Shown here: positions 1-7,447 of the stretch, in pieces
Numbering within the stretch: the first letter of the stretch is position 1
Layout of the letters: every line of letters begins with the position of its first letter
DNA from: a virus
Length of the DNA: 41,382 bases
IMG/VR virus record: IMGVR_UViG_3300036985_002084
Location: 1-41,382 of that record
Strand: one strand, 5' to 3'
Notes under the pieces: generated by a model
What the model was told of the DNA's origin: nothing
The model's database searches: none
Seen by the model: the letters and a program-made list of their open reading frames with translations, nothing else
Made by a program: the position numbers and the translations under genes

Positions 1-453
1 AACTTTGATATGGCTGGCGGTTCTGCTGCGATTGCGAACAACCGTGCCATTTTGACTGCACGGGAAAGCGCAACATCCAACCACTATATTTACAACGGCA
101 GCGGACAAGTTACTGGCTATACGATTGTCAGCAGCGTTGACCAAGCGTATTTGACTACTAGCGCACTTGCGGCAGATACCGCTACCAAGATGGCTTACGC
201 ATACAAAGTTAACGACTTTGCTGCATCGCAGAACGGCGCGACTGTTCTTACCGACACAAGTGGAACGCTCCCATCCCCAACGGTTTTTGGTATTGGTAGC
301 AACTCGGCTGGCTCACTCTTTTTGAGCGGCCACATCCGCTCCATCAACTTCATCCCCACGCGCATCGCGGACTTCCAACTACAGGCACTGACGGAGCTGC
401 CACTCGTCGCGACACTCAACCTCGACTTTATTAATGGGATGTATGACGCATGA
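1..453 (+). CDS. C-terminal part of a tail fibre / lectin-like protein (5' end outside window)
   Basis: The reading frame is open from the first base, so this is the 3' part of a longer gene; the first Met (base 10) is probably internal. The fragment has the alternating small/polar/aromatic pattern of a concanavalin/LamG-like beta-sandwich, with the stretch KMAYAYKVNDFAASQNGA followed by GHIRSINFIPTR. The same ending (AYRVNDFAVSTNGG, then GHIRSIRYYPFR and QLQAL) closes the next gene, so the two proteins share a C-terminal domain. The role is likely host-surface glycan binding on the virion. Its stop overlaps the next start by 4 bases (ATGA), so the two are probably co-translated. The family is inferred from pattern, and the exact fold is unproven. 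Confidence 0.7.
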   Translation, partial: NFDMAGGSAAIANNRAILTARESATSNHYIYNGSGQVTGYTIVSSVDQAYLTTSALAADTATKMAYAYKVNDFAASQNGATVLTDTSGTLPSPTVFGIGSNSAGSLFLSGHIRSINFIPTRIADFQLQALTELPLVATLNLDFINGMYDA

Positions 454-2135
454 CAAACTACACATTCCAATCGCTATTTGACTTCACCCGCACAACGTCA
501 GGCACGTTCGTCGGCAGCAATGGGCTGATCCAGACAACGCCAGCCAGCGTGAACTTGCTGACGCAGACACAACAGTTTGATAATGCTGCTTGGACAAAAA
601 GCAATTCGACTGTCACAGCCAACGCCGCAGTCGCGCCTGACGGTACATCAACGGCGGACAAGTTGGTTGAGGCAGCTACAACAAGCTCTCACTACGTCTT
701 GCAGGCTCCTACTGTCACGGCAACCACCCACGTTTTCTCGGTCTATGCGAAGGCTGGCGAGCGGTCATTTGTTTCTTTGGGATTTGATGGCTTAAACGTG
801 TGGTTTAACCTCACTACTGGCGCAGTTGGAACTATTGAGGCGGGGCTTACTGCCGCAATCGTTTCTGTTGGCGATGGTTGGTATCGTTGCTCTGCTATTC
901 GCACCGTAACTGTTGCTGGATCAAAATCATCTGTGATTTATTCAGCATCCGCCGACAATGCCCTGTCCTACACAGGCAATGGCACTAGCGGTATCTTTAT
1001 CTGGGGCGCACAGCTTGAACAAGCAGCCACAGCCACCACCTACACCCGCAACAACGGCGGCGTGTACCCTGCACGCTTTGATTACGACCCCGCCACGCTG
1101 GCCCCGAAGGGCATCCTGATCGAAGAGCAGCGGGTAAATTTGCTGTTGCGGTCTGAAGAGTTTGATAATGCTATTTGGCAGAAAGCGGCGGCAACGGCTA
1201 CAGCAAACGCTACGACTGCGCCCGATGGCACGAGTACGGCTGATAAAGTTGTAGCTACAGCAACCACCGCGTTCCACGGCACATATCAAGCCCCAACGGG
1301 AACGGTAGCAAGCTACACTTATTCGGTGTACGCAAAGGCTGCGGAATACAGCAAGTTGCAAATTGCAAACTCCACCGCAGGCACTTGGTCTGCTACGTTT
1401 GATTTAGCTACAGGTGCAACTATTGCTACGGGCGGTGTATCCGTGCTGTCGTCTAGCATTCAGTCTGTCGGTAATGGCTGGTATCGTTGCTCTATCGCAT
1501 TCACGGGTGCAGCGATCCCTGTGGCGCACGCAATGATAGGATACCCCAACACAGGCGCTACGCTCAACAACTTTGGCGTTCAATACACAGGCGACGGCAC
1601 CAGCGGTCTGTTCCTCTGGGGCGCACAACTCGAACTCGGTGCATTCGCCACCAGCTACATCCCCACGGTTGCCTCGACGGTAACGCGCACGGCTGACCAG
1701 TGCAGCATCGTCGCACCGATGTTCGCACCTTGGTATAACCAGAGTGAGGGGACGTTTGTAATGGACGCTTCGCCCGTTAACAACGGGTGCTATGCGCTGT
1801 CAGCTACGGACGGAACTGCAAACGAAGAAATAATCCTCCGTTACGCTTCTTCTGGAACTGCGGCAGTTGTCCGCGACGGCGGCACAATACAGGCCAACTT
1901 TGGTACTGGCGTCCTAACAGGAAAGAACGCGCTTGCGTACAGGGTCAACGACTTTGCCGTAAGCACAAACGGCGGCGCGGCAGCTACGGATACCAGTGGG
2001 ACTATTCCAACTAACAACCAAGTCAGTCTAGGCAGGGCGTTAGATGGATCACTTAACATTAATGGCCACATCCGCTCCATCCGCTATTACCCATTCCGTG
2101 CATCCAACAACCAACTACAGGCACTCACAGCATGA
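450..2135 (+). CDS. Tail fibre / adhesin with two tandem carbohydrate-binding-like modules
   Basis: A 561-residue virion adhesin candidate. After a short N-terminal segment (residues 1-30, FTRTTSGTFVGSNG) it has two similar modules of about 190 residues. One begins near residue 34 (VNLLTQTQQFDNAAWTK) and one near residue 229 (VNLLLRSEEFDNAIWQK). Both contain APDGTSTADK, a VYAKA strand, a GxGWYRCS strand and an IWGAQLE or LWGAQLE strand. The C-terminal 130 residues match the end of the preceding protein. This module type is frequent in aquatic phage fibre proteins and looks like a jelly-roll carbohydrate-binding domain. No enzyme motif or chaperone (S74) motif is seen. The start overlaps the upstream stop (ATGA) and the stop overlaps the next start. 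Confidence 0.75.
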   Translation: MTNYTFQSLFDFTRTTSGTFVGSNGLIQTTPASVNLLTQTQQFDNAAWTKSNSTVTANAAVAPDGTSTADKLVEAATTSSHYVLQAPTVTATTHVFSVYAKAGERSFVSLGFDGLNVWFNLTTGAVGTIEAGLTAAIVSVGDGWYRCSAIRTVTVAGSKSSVIYSASADNALSYTGNGTSGIFIWGAQLEQAATATTYTRNNGGVYPARFDYDPATLAPKGILIEEQRVNLLLRSEEFDNAIWQKAAATATANATTAPDGTSTADKVVATATTAFHGTYQAPTGTVASYTYSVYAKAAEYSKLQIANSTAGTWSATFDLATGATIATGGVSVLSSSIQSVGNGWYRCSIAFTGAAIPVAHAMIGYPNTGATLNNFGVQYTGDGTSGLFLWGAQLELGAFATSYIPTVASTVTRTADQCSIVAPMFAPWYNQSEGTFVMDASPVNNGCYALSATDGTANEEIILRYASSGTAAVVRDGGTIQANFGTGVLTGKNALAYRVNDFAVSTNGGAAATDTSGTIPTNNQVSLGRALDGSLNINGHIRSIRYYPFRASNNQLQALTA

Positions 2136-2413
2136 CCGACTTATACCTTAAAGCACCAACCCAAGAGGACATGGACGCAGCACTGGTTGCCGCTGGCGTA
2201 ATCGACGATGAGGGCAACCCGACGCCGGACTTCTCCGTTGACCAGATCGGCCCGTTCAGTAAGGTCATTGGCTACGACGAAGATGGCGATCCTATCGTTG
2301 AGGATTATCCCGACTGGCACACCAACTTGCGCGGTAGCTTTGACGAGGATCAGTTGGCCTTGCTGACGCCATTGTGTGTCGAACCGCCAGTGCCTTATCG
2401 CGTGTGGTCATGA
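2132..2413 (+). CDS. Small acidic protein downstream of tail fibre
   Basis: 93 residues, acidic (rich in Asp/Glu), starting at an ATGA overlap with the fibre gene. The N-terminus (MTDLYLKAPTQEDMDAALV) looks like a helix. The middle contains GYDEDGDPIVEDYPDWHTNLR, and the C-terminus ends in PYRVWS. Proteins of this size and position often sit right behind fibre genes in uncultured aquatic phages. A fibre-assembly or capping role would be a guess from position only. No catalytic or metal motif is evident. Confidence 0.65.
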   Translation: MTDLYLKAPTQEDMDAALVAAGVIDDEGNPTPDFSVDQIGPFSKVIGYDEDGDPIVEDYPDWHTNLRGSFDEDQLALLTPLCVEPPVPYRVWS

Positions 2414-2586
2414 GCGACTTTGCAGTTAAACCTGTCTGGGACAAGAAACGCCCCAAAGACCTCGGCAAGCCGAAAGACTTGTCGGCAAAGAAGAAGAAAG
2501 CTGCTAAGGCTCGCGCCAAGGCAGCCGGACGCGTATACCCGAATTTAGTCGATAACTTGGCTGCGGCCCGCAAGAAAGGTAAGTGA
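2410..2586 (+). CDS. Small lysine-rich basic protein
   Basis: I start it at the ATG overlapping the previous stop (ATGA) rather than at an upstream in-frame ATG inside that gene. This gives 58 residues beginning MSDFAVKPVWDKKRPKD. It is strongly basic, with a KKKKAAKARAKAAGR run near residues 28-42 and a KKGK end. A disordered nucleic-acid-binding or virion DNA-condensing role would fit the charge, but nothing shows this directly. It lies one base upstream of the next gene. Confidence 0.6.
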   Translation: MSDFAVKPVWDKKRPKDLGKPKDLSAKKKKAAKARAKAAGRVYPNLVDNLAAARKKGK

Positions 2587-2587
2587 A

Positions 2588-2884
2588 ATGGACGGATTTA
2601 AAGACAGCACTCGGATGAAGTACATGGACGAGGGCATCTCCTCACGCCCTACAACGGACAGTGGCCGTCGCGCGTCGAATGCGGATCTCGGTATTACACT
2701 GGGCGGTCAAAGCCCCAAGAAGGCAAAGCCCGTTGGCCCAGCGCCGGTTGCTGTAGCCAAGGTGCTTTCTGGAATGGCCAAGAAGGCTCTTCCTGCCAAG
2801 ATGATGAACAGCGACCGAGAAGTCGGCATGGTTCGTCGCAGCAAGGGCGGCCTCATGGCAATGCCAAAGGGCAAGTGCAAATAA
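2588..2884 (+). CDS. Small basic hypothetical protein, last gene before a hairpin
   Basis: 98 residues, Lys/Met/Gly-rich, beginning MDGFKDSTRMKYMDEG. The middle is probably disordered (GGQSPKKAKPVGPAPVAVAK). The C-terminus RRSKGGLMAMPKGKCK resembles the basic, glycine-containing tails of other proteins in this late block. The gene follows the previous one after one base and is followed by a strong inverted repeat, so it may be the last gene of a transcription unit. I do not recognise the family. Confidence 0.6.
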   Translation: MDGFKDSTRMKYMDEGISSRPTTDSGRRASNADLGITLGGQSPKKAKPVGPAPVAVAKVLSGMAKKALPAKMMNSDREVGMVRRSKGGLMAMPKGKCK

Positions 2885-2892
2885 TAGCTAAG

Positions 2893-2920
2893 GCAGTCTC
2901 GGTATTGTAGCCGAGACTGC
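2893..2920 (+). terminator. Perfect 10-bp hairpin after the first fibre unit
   Basis: Arms GCAGTCTCGG (2893-2902) and CCGAGACTGC (2911-2920) are perfectly complementary around an 8-base loop, and TTT follows. The T tract is short, so this could be a weak intrinsic terminator, an attenuator or an RNA processing site. It lies in a 113-base gap between two gene groups, the longest non-coding gap on the + strand. Confidence 0.6.
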
Positions 2921-2997
2921 TTTCGTGTATGCGTGTTCTGTCAGAAATGTGCGCTAACGCTTGCGCGCTGCTGCGTTGAAACAGCGAGCAAAAAATT

Positions 2998-3984
2998 ATG
3001 GCCTATTCTAACACCGTATCGCAGACAGTTTTTGATACGCGACGCGTCATTGAGAACGCGGCGCGACGCTGCAAACTGACCGCGCAGTCCCTGACGCCAG
3101 AGCATGTGGACATTGCCAATGACCAGCTTTTCATGCTGCTCTCGGACCTGTCCAATCGCGGTATTCAGCTTTGGTGCATTGAGAAGCAGATATACCCGCT
3201 GTACAACGGCCTTGGAGACCTCACCCTCGATACAGGCACGGTTGATGTCCTGAACAGCAACCTGCGCACACTGCAGCAGGTTACGGGCATCAACACTACC
3301 ACTTCAACGACGCGCACAGTTAACTTCACCACGGATACCTTCGTGACCACGGTCGGTATACTCTGGTCCGCCGCCGCTGTGCCTGTCGCCCTTGAGCGTT
3401 CAGACGATAATGTGACGTGGACCACGATCCAGACCGAGACGACAACGGCAACAGCCGGACAGTGGACGTGGTTCGACCTTGAAAGCAGCGTCGCAACGGT
3501 ATACTTCCGCGTGCGAGCCACCACCGGCACGTTGGGCTTCAGCCAAATCTATCTGGCAAACACGCCGACCGAGATCCCGCTGGCGCGCCTCAACCGCGAC
3601 GACTACACGAACTTGCCAAATAAGTCGTTTCAGTCGAACCGTCCCCTGCAATTCTGGTTCGACCGTCAGGTTCAGCAGCCAGTAATGCACTTGTGGCCTG
3701 TGCCCAACGCAGAGGCGGAAGTGAACCAAATTGTGCTGTGGCGTCAGCGCTACATCATGGACGTAGGCACAATGACGCAGGAGATTGAAGTACCGCAGCG
3801 TTGGTACGAGGCCATTGTGGCCATGCTCGCATCCCGTCTGGCACTGGAGTACATCGAAGTCGACCCAAGCATGATCTCCATGCTCGACGCGAAGGCCAAA
3901 GAGAGCCTGTACTTCGCGCAGCAAGAAGAGCGCGACAACAGCCCGATGATGATCCTGCCAAACATCGCAATGTATACGGCGTAG
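2998..3984 (+). CDS. Head-tail adaptor / tail accessory protein, P22 gp4-like, with inserted beta-domain
   Basis: 328 residues. The helical N-terminus (residues 1-70, VFDTRRVIENAARRCKL then LSDLSNRGIQLW) and the C-terminal part (LARLNRDDYTNLPNKSF, FWFDRQVQQPVMHLWPVPN, then the helical PQRWYEAIVAMLASRLALEY) match the pattern of tail accessory/adaptor proteins that sit under the portal of short-tailed phages. Between them, about residues 100-185 look like an inserted beta-sandwich resembling a discoidin/F5-8-type domain (VALERSDDNVTWTTI, then WFDLESSVATVYFRVRA). The second adaptor-like gene at 10472 lacks this insert. The gene starts a new group after the hairpin at 2893-2920. The upstream ribosome site is weak (GCGAGCAAAAAATT). 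Confidence 0.7.
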   Translation: MAYSNTVSQTVFDTRRVIENAARRCKLTAQSLTPEHVDIANDQLFMLLSDLSNRGIQLWCIEKQIYPLYNGLGDLTLDTGTVDVLNSNLRTLQQVTGINTTTSTTRTVNFTTDTFVTTVGILWSAAAVPVALERSDDNVTWTTIQTETTTATAGQWTWFDLESSVATVYFRVRATTGTLGFSQIYLANTPTEIPLARLNRDDYTNLPNKSFQSNRPLQFWFDRQVQQPVMHLWPVPNAEAEVNQIVLWRQRYIMDVGTMTQEIEVPQRWYEAIVAMLASRLALEYIEVDPSMISMLDAKAKESLYFAQQEERDNSPMMILPNIAMYTA

Positions 3985-3988
3985 GCCC

Positions 3989-4222
3989 ATGCCAGTAGAG
4001 GGCTTCCTTGACACGCGCGGAAAGAAGTGGCTGGCCATTGGCCTGTGCGACCGATGCAAGCGCAAATTCCCACTGGAAGAGTTGTGGAGCGACCGCAACA
4101 ACCCAGCGCTGAAGGTGTGCCGAGACGACCTCGACGATTATGACCCGTATCGCCTGCCTGCACGAGCTGGTGAGCAGATTGCCTTGCGCTTCCCGCGCCC
4201 TGACGTGGCATTGGACGCCTGA
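3989..4222 (+). CDS. Small CxxC protein, copy 1 of a tandem pair (zinc-binding-like)
   Basis: 77 residues. The core is GLCDRCKRKFPLEEL followed by LKVCRDDLDDYDPYRLPAR. It has three cysteines (Cys20, Cys23, Cys44) with Asp46/Asp47 next to the third, like a minimal treble-clef knuckle in which Asp might act as fourth ligand. Its neighbour at 4222 has the same core. It lies between the adaptor and a fibre gene, so a small structural or assembly role is plausible. The enzyme or partner is unknown. The stop (TGA) shares one base with the next ATG. Confidence 0.7.
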   Translation: MPVEGFLDTRGKKWLAIGLCDRCKRKFPLEELWSDRNNPALKVCRDDLDDYDPYRLPARAGEQIALRFPRPDVALDA

Positions 4223-4533
4223 TGCCGCTGTACCTCAACACACGCGGCAACCCGACACTGGGCATTGGCATTTGCGGGCGCTGCAGCCGCAAGTTCCCGC
4301 TGCACATGCTGCACTCGGACATAAACTTCCCCGGCCTGCGCGTCTGCGAGGCCGACCTCGACCAACTCGACCCGTATCGCTTGCCCGCCCGCCAGACGGA
4401 GAACATTACGCTCCCGTTCTTGCGTACGGACACGCCCATACCAACGAACCCCAGCGGCGTCATTACGGAAAGCGGTAATCAATTCCTTGTCACCGAGGAC
4501 TTTGATGACTTTTTAATTTACGGGGGCGAATAG
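4222..4533 (+). CDS. Small CxxC protein, copy 2 of a tandem pair
   Basis: 103 residues. It repeats the core of the previous gene: TRG near residue 7, GICGRCSRKFPLHML with Cys18 and Cys21, LRVCEADLDQLDPYRLPAR with Cys42, and a similar polar tail. It then extends by about 35 residues (TPIPTNPSGVITESGNQF, ending FDDFLIYGGE). The two genes are clearly a tandem duplication. The same three cysteines are kept and the linker residues differ. The function is unknown, and zinc binding is inferred from the CxxC...C spacing. Confidence 0.7.
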   Translation: MPLYLNTRGNPTLGIGICGRCSRKFPLHMLHSDINFPGLRVCEADLDQLDPYRLPARQTENITLPFLRTDTPIPTNPSGVITESGNQFLVTEDFDDFLIYGGE

Positions 4534-4536
4534 CCA

Positions 4537-6375
4537 ATGTCAGTTCCTACCAACCTAATTCCGACGCCGATTACCGGCCTGCCCGAGTATACTGGATCGA
4601 GCACACTCGGCTATCTGCCGTATATCCTCAACGGTCAGACGTTTAAAGTCCAGTTTACGAACATCGCAGCCGTCGGCGCGGTGCCCTCGACGCGCGTCAT
4701 TGCGTCGGGTACAGGTCTTGCAGGCGGCGGCGATCTTTCGGCCGACCGCGTCATCTCGATTGCGGCTGGCGGCGTCGGCGTCAACCAGCTCTCCCTTACG
4801 GGCGTCACGGCGGGCACATACGGATCAGGCTCCGCCGTGCCGGTCCTCACCGTCGATGCCACAGGCCGCGTCACGAGTGCCACCACGGCCGCACTAAGTG
4901 TCACTGGCTTCGTGCCCACGTCGCGCACGATCACGGCGGGCAATGGCCTCACAGGCGGTGGCTCGCTTGCTAGTGACATCACACTCTCGGCCAACTTCTC
5001 TACGACGACACCCTTGGCACTTGGCAGTGCCACTGCGGGCGTTGCCATCACCTTGTCTCGCGGCGACCACGTCCACCCAGCCTTGGACCTGTCAGACACA
5101 AACCAAACCCAAGGCGCGCTCCCCTTGGGTCGCGGCGGCACTGGCGATGCTCTCTCTCCCGTCGCCGGTGCCGTCGTATACTCAACGGGCACGAAGTTTG
5201 CACTCAGCGCACTTGGCTTGGCGGGGCAAGTACTCGTGTCAAATGGCACTAGCGCGCCGTCTTGGTTGACGGTCTCGGGTACCGGTACGGTTACCAGCGT
5301 CAACGCCAGCGGCGGTACGACGGGCCTGTCGTTCACGGGCGGACCGATTACGGCTGCGGGCACCTTGACCCTCGGCGGCACGCTTGCCATAGCCAACGGC
5401 GGCACTGGCGCGACGACACTTACATCTGGCTATTTGGTCAAGGGTAACGGCACCTCTGCTGTCAGCGCGTCTGTGGTGTACGACAGCGGCACAAATGTTG
5501 GGATTGGTACGACTAGCCCAACAGCACCTCTCACTGTTTCGGCGGCTAGTGTTATGTCTCGTTTCCAGACGGGGACCGCATCGGATGGCCGTGTAGAGTT
5601 TGCATACAACACTACGGACATAGGCTACTTAAACATGGGGTCGGCCTCACTGCTTGACCTTACAGCCCGTTCCGGCGTGGCTTTAGCTTTCGGTGCTGGC
5701 GGCTCTGAACGTATGCGCATCAACAGCGCGGGTAACGTCGGGATTGGTACGACTGCGCCAGTCACTGCGCTAGAAGTTGCGCGAGGCGCGGGCACGGCTT
5801 CGTATATTTCTATTTATGGGAACAACGGGGCCGCATCGTCTTTGTACGTCGGGCAAGACACCGCCGGACTATCCCGCATTTTCCAGAACGGTGCGAACCC
5901 TATTACTGTTTGGACCAACTCCGTAGAACGCATGCGTATCGACAGCAGCGGCAACGTCGGAATTGGTACGAGTTCGCCAGCCGCAAGGCTGGATGTGCAA
6001 GTAACCGGTGGGCGTTTTCAAGTTCTGTCCGCTGTTTCGACCACAGGCATACGGTTGCTACCAGTTAATGCGGCTAATAGCGCAACCGTCCCAATAGAAA
6101 TATCGGGAACGGACATTAGGTTCACCAACCCACTTAACACTGTTGTCGGCATTTTTGATGCTAACGGCAACCTTGGGATTGGCACGGCTTCGCCAAATGC
6201 TTCGGCAATTTTGGATGTTCAATCCACTACCAAGGGCTTCCGCCTACCCAACATGACTACAACGCAAAAGAACGCTATATCTAGTCCTGCTGCTGGGCTT
6301 ATGGTATTTGATACTACGCTTGCCAAAGCCTGTGTCTACTCAGGGTCTGCATGGCAGACAATCACTTCAATATAA
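4537..6375 (+). CDS. Tail fibre with glycine-rich repeats
   Basis: 612 residues of low-complexity fibre sequence. Repeats of the type GTVTSVNASGGTTGLSFTG, TLAIANGGTGATT and NVGIGTxSP recur, as in many phage fibres where they build trimeric beta-shafts. NVGIGT-type units occur near residues 320, 398, 467 and 545, each followed by a short variable lobe. The C-terminus (LDVQSTTKGFRLPNMTTTQ, then GLMVFDTTLAKACVYSGSAW) is a common fibre end. No S74 autoprotease motif is visible. The N-terminus (LIPTPITGLPEYTGSS) is the likely virion anchor. A segment is nearly repeated at DNA level in the fibre at 11129. It follows the CxxC pair after 3 bases. Confidence 0.8.
   Translation: MSVPTNLIPTPITGLPEYTGSSTLGYLPYILNGQTFKVQFTNIAAVGAVPSTRVIASGTGLAGGGDLSADRVISIAAGGVGVNQLSLTGVTAGTYGSGSAVPVLTVDATGRVTSATTAALSVTGFVPTSRTITAGNGLTGGGSLASDITLSANFSTTTPLALGSATAGVAITLSRGDHVHPALDLSDTNQTQGALPLGRGGTGDALSPVAGAVVYSTGTKFALSALGLAGQVLVSNGTSAPSWLTVSGTGTVTSVNASGGTTGLSFTGGPITAAGTLTLGGTLAIANGGTGATTLTSGYLVKGNGTSAVSASVVYDSGTNVGIGTTSPTAPLTVSAASVMSRFQTGTASDGRVEFAYNTTDIGYLNMGSASLLDLTARSGVALAFGAGGSERMRINSAGNVGIGTTAPVTALEVARGAGTASYISIYGNNGAASSLYVGQDTAGLSRIFQNGANPITVWTNSVERMRIDSSGNVGIGTSSPAARLDVQVTGGRFQVLSAVSTTGIRLLPVNAANSATVPIEISGTDIRFTNPLNTVVGIFDANGNLGIGTASPNASAILDVQSTTKGFRLPNMTTTQKNAISSPAAGLMVFDTTLAKACVYSGSAWQTITSI
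5401..5519 (+). repeat. Dispersed repeat shared by two fibre genes, copy 1
   Basis: Codes for the GGTGATTLTSGYLVKGN to NVGIGT segment. It matches 13313-13431 with roughly 17 differences over about 119 bases (counted by eye), including an uninterrupted 20-base block in the SAVSASVVY coding part. Both copies are in the same frame, so recombination between them would swap or delete fibre segments cleanly. Confidence 0.7.
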
Positions 6376-6385
6376 GGAAACTAAA

Positions 6386-6724
6386 ATGGCTATTACAAAC
6401 ACATGGGCTGTGCAGCAGATGGACGCATACCCAGAGTACGAAGGCGAACCAGATGTGGTCTTCACCGTACACTGGACATTGACCGGCACCGACGGAACAT
6501 ACGCAGGTAGCGTATACGGTTCTTCTGGCGTCATGTTCACCGAAGGTAGCGCGTTCACACCATATGCCTCGCTCACGCAAGCGCAGGTCATTGGTTGGGT
6601 AAAAGATGCACTTGGCGCAGAGCAAGTTGCAACCTACGAAGCTAATGTGGCGCAGCAGATCGAAGACCAGATAGACCCACCCGTGGTGACGGCACCACTA
6701 CCTTGGGCACAAGGAGTAGAATAA
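6386..6724 (+). CDS. Small protein downstream of tail fibre
   Basis: 112 residues, MAITNTWAVQQMDAYPEYEG..., containing VVFTVHWTLTGTDGTYAGSVYG and a C-terminal PPVVTAPLPW. I chose this start because AAGGAAA lies 5 bases upstream (6374-6380); the longer in-frame ORF would begin inside the fibre gene. The protein looks like a single beta-rich domain followed by a helix (QVIGWVKDALGAEQVATYEANV). It resembles a family I have seen beside tail genes in many aquatic phages, but I know no function for it. The stop overlaps the next ATG (TAATG). Confidence 0.7.
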   Translation: MAITNTWAVQQMDAYPEYEGEPDVVFTVHWTLTGTDGTYAGSVYGSSGVMFTEGSAFTPYASLTQAQVIGWVKDALGAEQVATYEANVAQQIEDQIDPPVVTAPLPWAQGVE

Positions 6725-6879
6725 TGGAAATCAATCTTACTTTGAACGTCGAAGAAGTTAACGCCGTCCTCCAGACGCTGGGCAACTTGCCCACCTCGTC
6801 AGGCGCGTTTCCGCTTCTCATGAAGATCAAGCAGCAGGCCGAGGGTCAACGGCCCAAGGAAGAGGAAACCGCCGAGTGA
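6724..6879 (+). CDS. 51-residue hypothetical protein
   Basis: A short gene placed in a tight run: TAATG with the previous gene, and its TGA overlaps the GTG of the next. The protein begins MEINLTLNVEEVNAVLQTL and ends KQQAEGQRPKEEETAE. The hydrophobic pattern of the first 35 residues suggests a strand followed by one helix, then a charged tail. Translational coupling at both ends and a compact fold pattern make it a real gene; the function is unknown. Confidence 0.65.
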   Translation: MEINLTLNVEEVNAVLQTLGNLPTSSGAFPLLMKIKQQAEGQRPKEEETAE

Positions 6880-7238
6880 TCGAGGAACTCATCAGCCGCG
6901 TGTTCTACGCGCGCAACGTCGCTCACTTTGAGCACTGGCGCGCCAAGGGCGACGGCAGCTTCGCAAAGCACATGGCACTGGGCGAGTTCTACGACGGCGT
7001 GATCGACGCCATCGACAAGCTCGTGGAAGCCTACCAAGGCGCGTTCAGTCTCATCGGGAACATTCCTGCCCCGAAGGTGACGGAGCGTGACGTGTTGAAG
7101 CTCCTAGAGGCTGACGCAGACTGGATCGAAGAGAACCACGAGGCCGTCTGCAAGGGCAACCGCGCAGTGGCCAACTTGGTCGATGGCGTCACGGAAGTGT
7201 ATCTGACCGCCGTGTATAAGCTACGGAACTTGAAATAA
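6876..7238 (+). CDS. All-helical protein, possibly ferritin/Dps-like in fold
   Basis: 120 residues with a GTG start that overlaps the previous stop (GTGA). The sequence ELISRVFYARNVAHFEHWR, then FAKHMALGEFYDGVIDAID and LLEADADWIEENHEAVCKG, gives four amphipathic helices with His and Glu in helix 1 (AHFEHW) and helix 2 (HMALGEFYDG), as in small ferritin-like/Dps-like bundles. I recall a phage domain of unknown function with this pattern. Whether the His/Glu residues form a metal site cannot be told from sequence. It sits directly before the lysis genes. Confidence 0.65.
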   Translation: MIEELISRVFYARNVAHFEHWRAKGDGSFAKHMALGEFYDGVIDAIDKLVEAYQGAFSLIGNIPAPKVTERDVLKLLEADADWIEENHEAVCKGNRAVANLVDGVTEVYLTAVYKLRNLK

Positions 7239-7444
7239 TGGACATCAACACCATCATTACCGTGCTGGCCTTCATAGGAGGCTTGATCACCGTCTGGGTC
7301 AATCTCAACAGCCGTCTGACGCTGCTTGAGGCCCGCCTCGACTTTGGTGGTGAAAAGTTTCAGGCCATCGACAAGAAGTTCGACGAGGTCATGACGCACC
7401 TTCGCCGGATTGAGGACAAGCTAGACAACAAGGCAGATAGGTGA
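7238..7444 (+). CDS. Small membrane protein with coiled coil (holin-like candidate 1)
   Basis: 68 residues: one hydrophobic segment at residues 4-22 (NTIITVLAFIGGLITVWV), then a charged helix with heptads (LTLLEARLDF ... LRRIEDKLDNKADR). This is the architecture of XhlA-type or other small lysis accessory proteins. It opens a run of three membrane proteins immediately before the endolysin, so a holin or pinholin role is plausible but not provable here. The ATG overlaps the previous stop (TAATG). Confidence 0.65.
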   Translation: MDINTIITVLAFIGGLITVWVNLNSRLTLLEARLDFGGEKFQAIDKKFDEVMTHLRRIEDKLDNKADR

Positions 7445-7447
7445 ATT

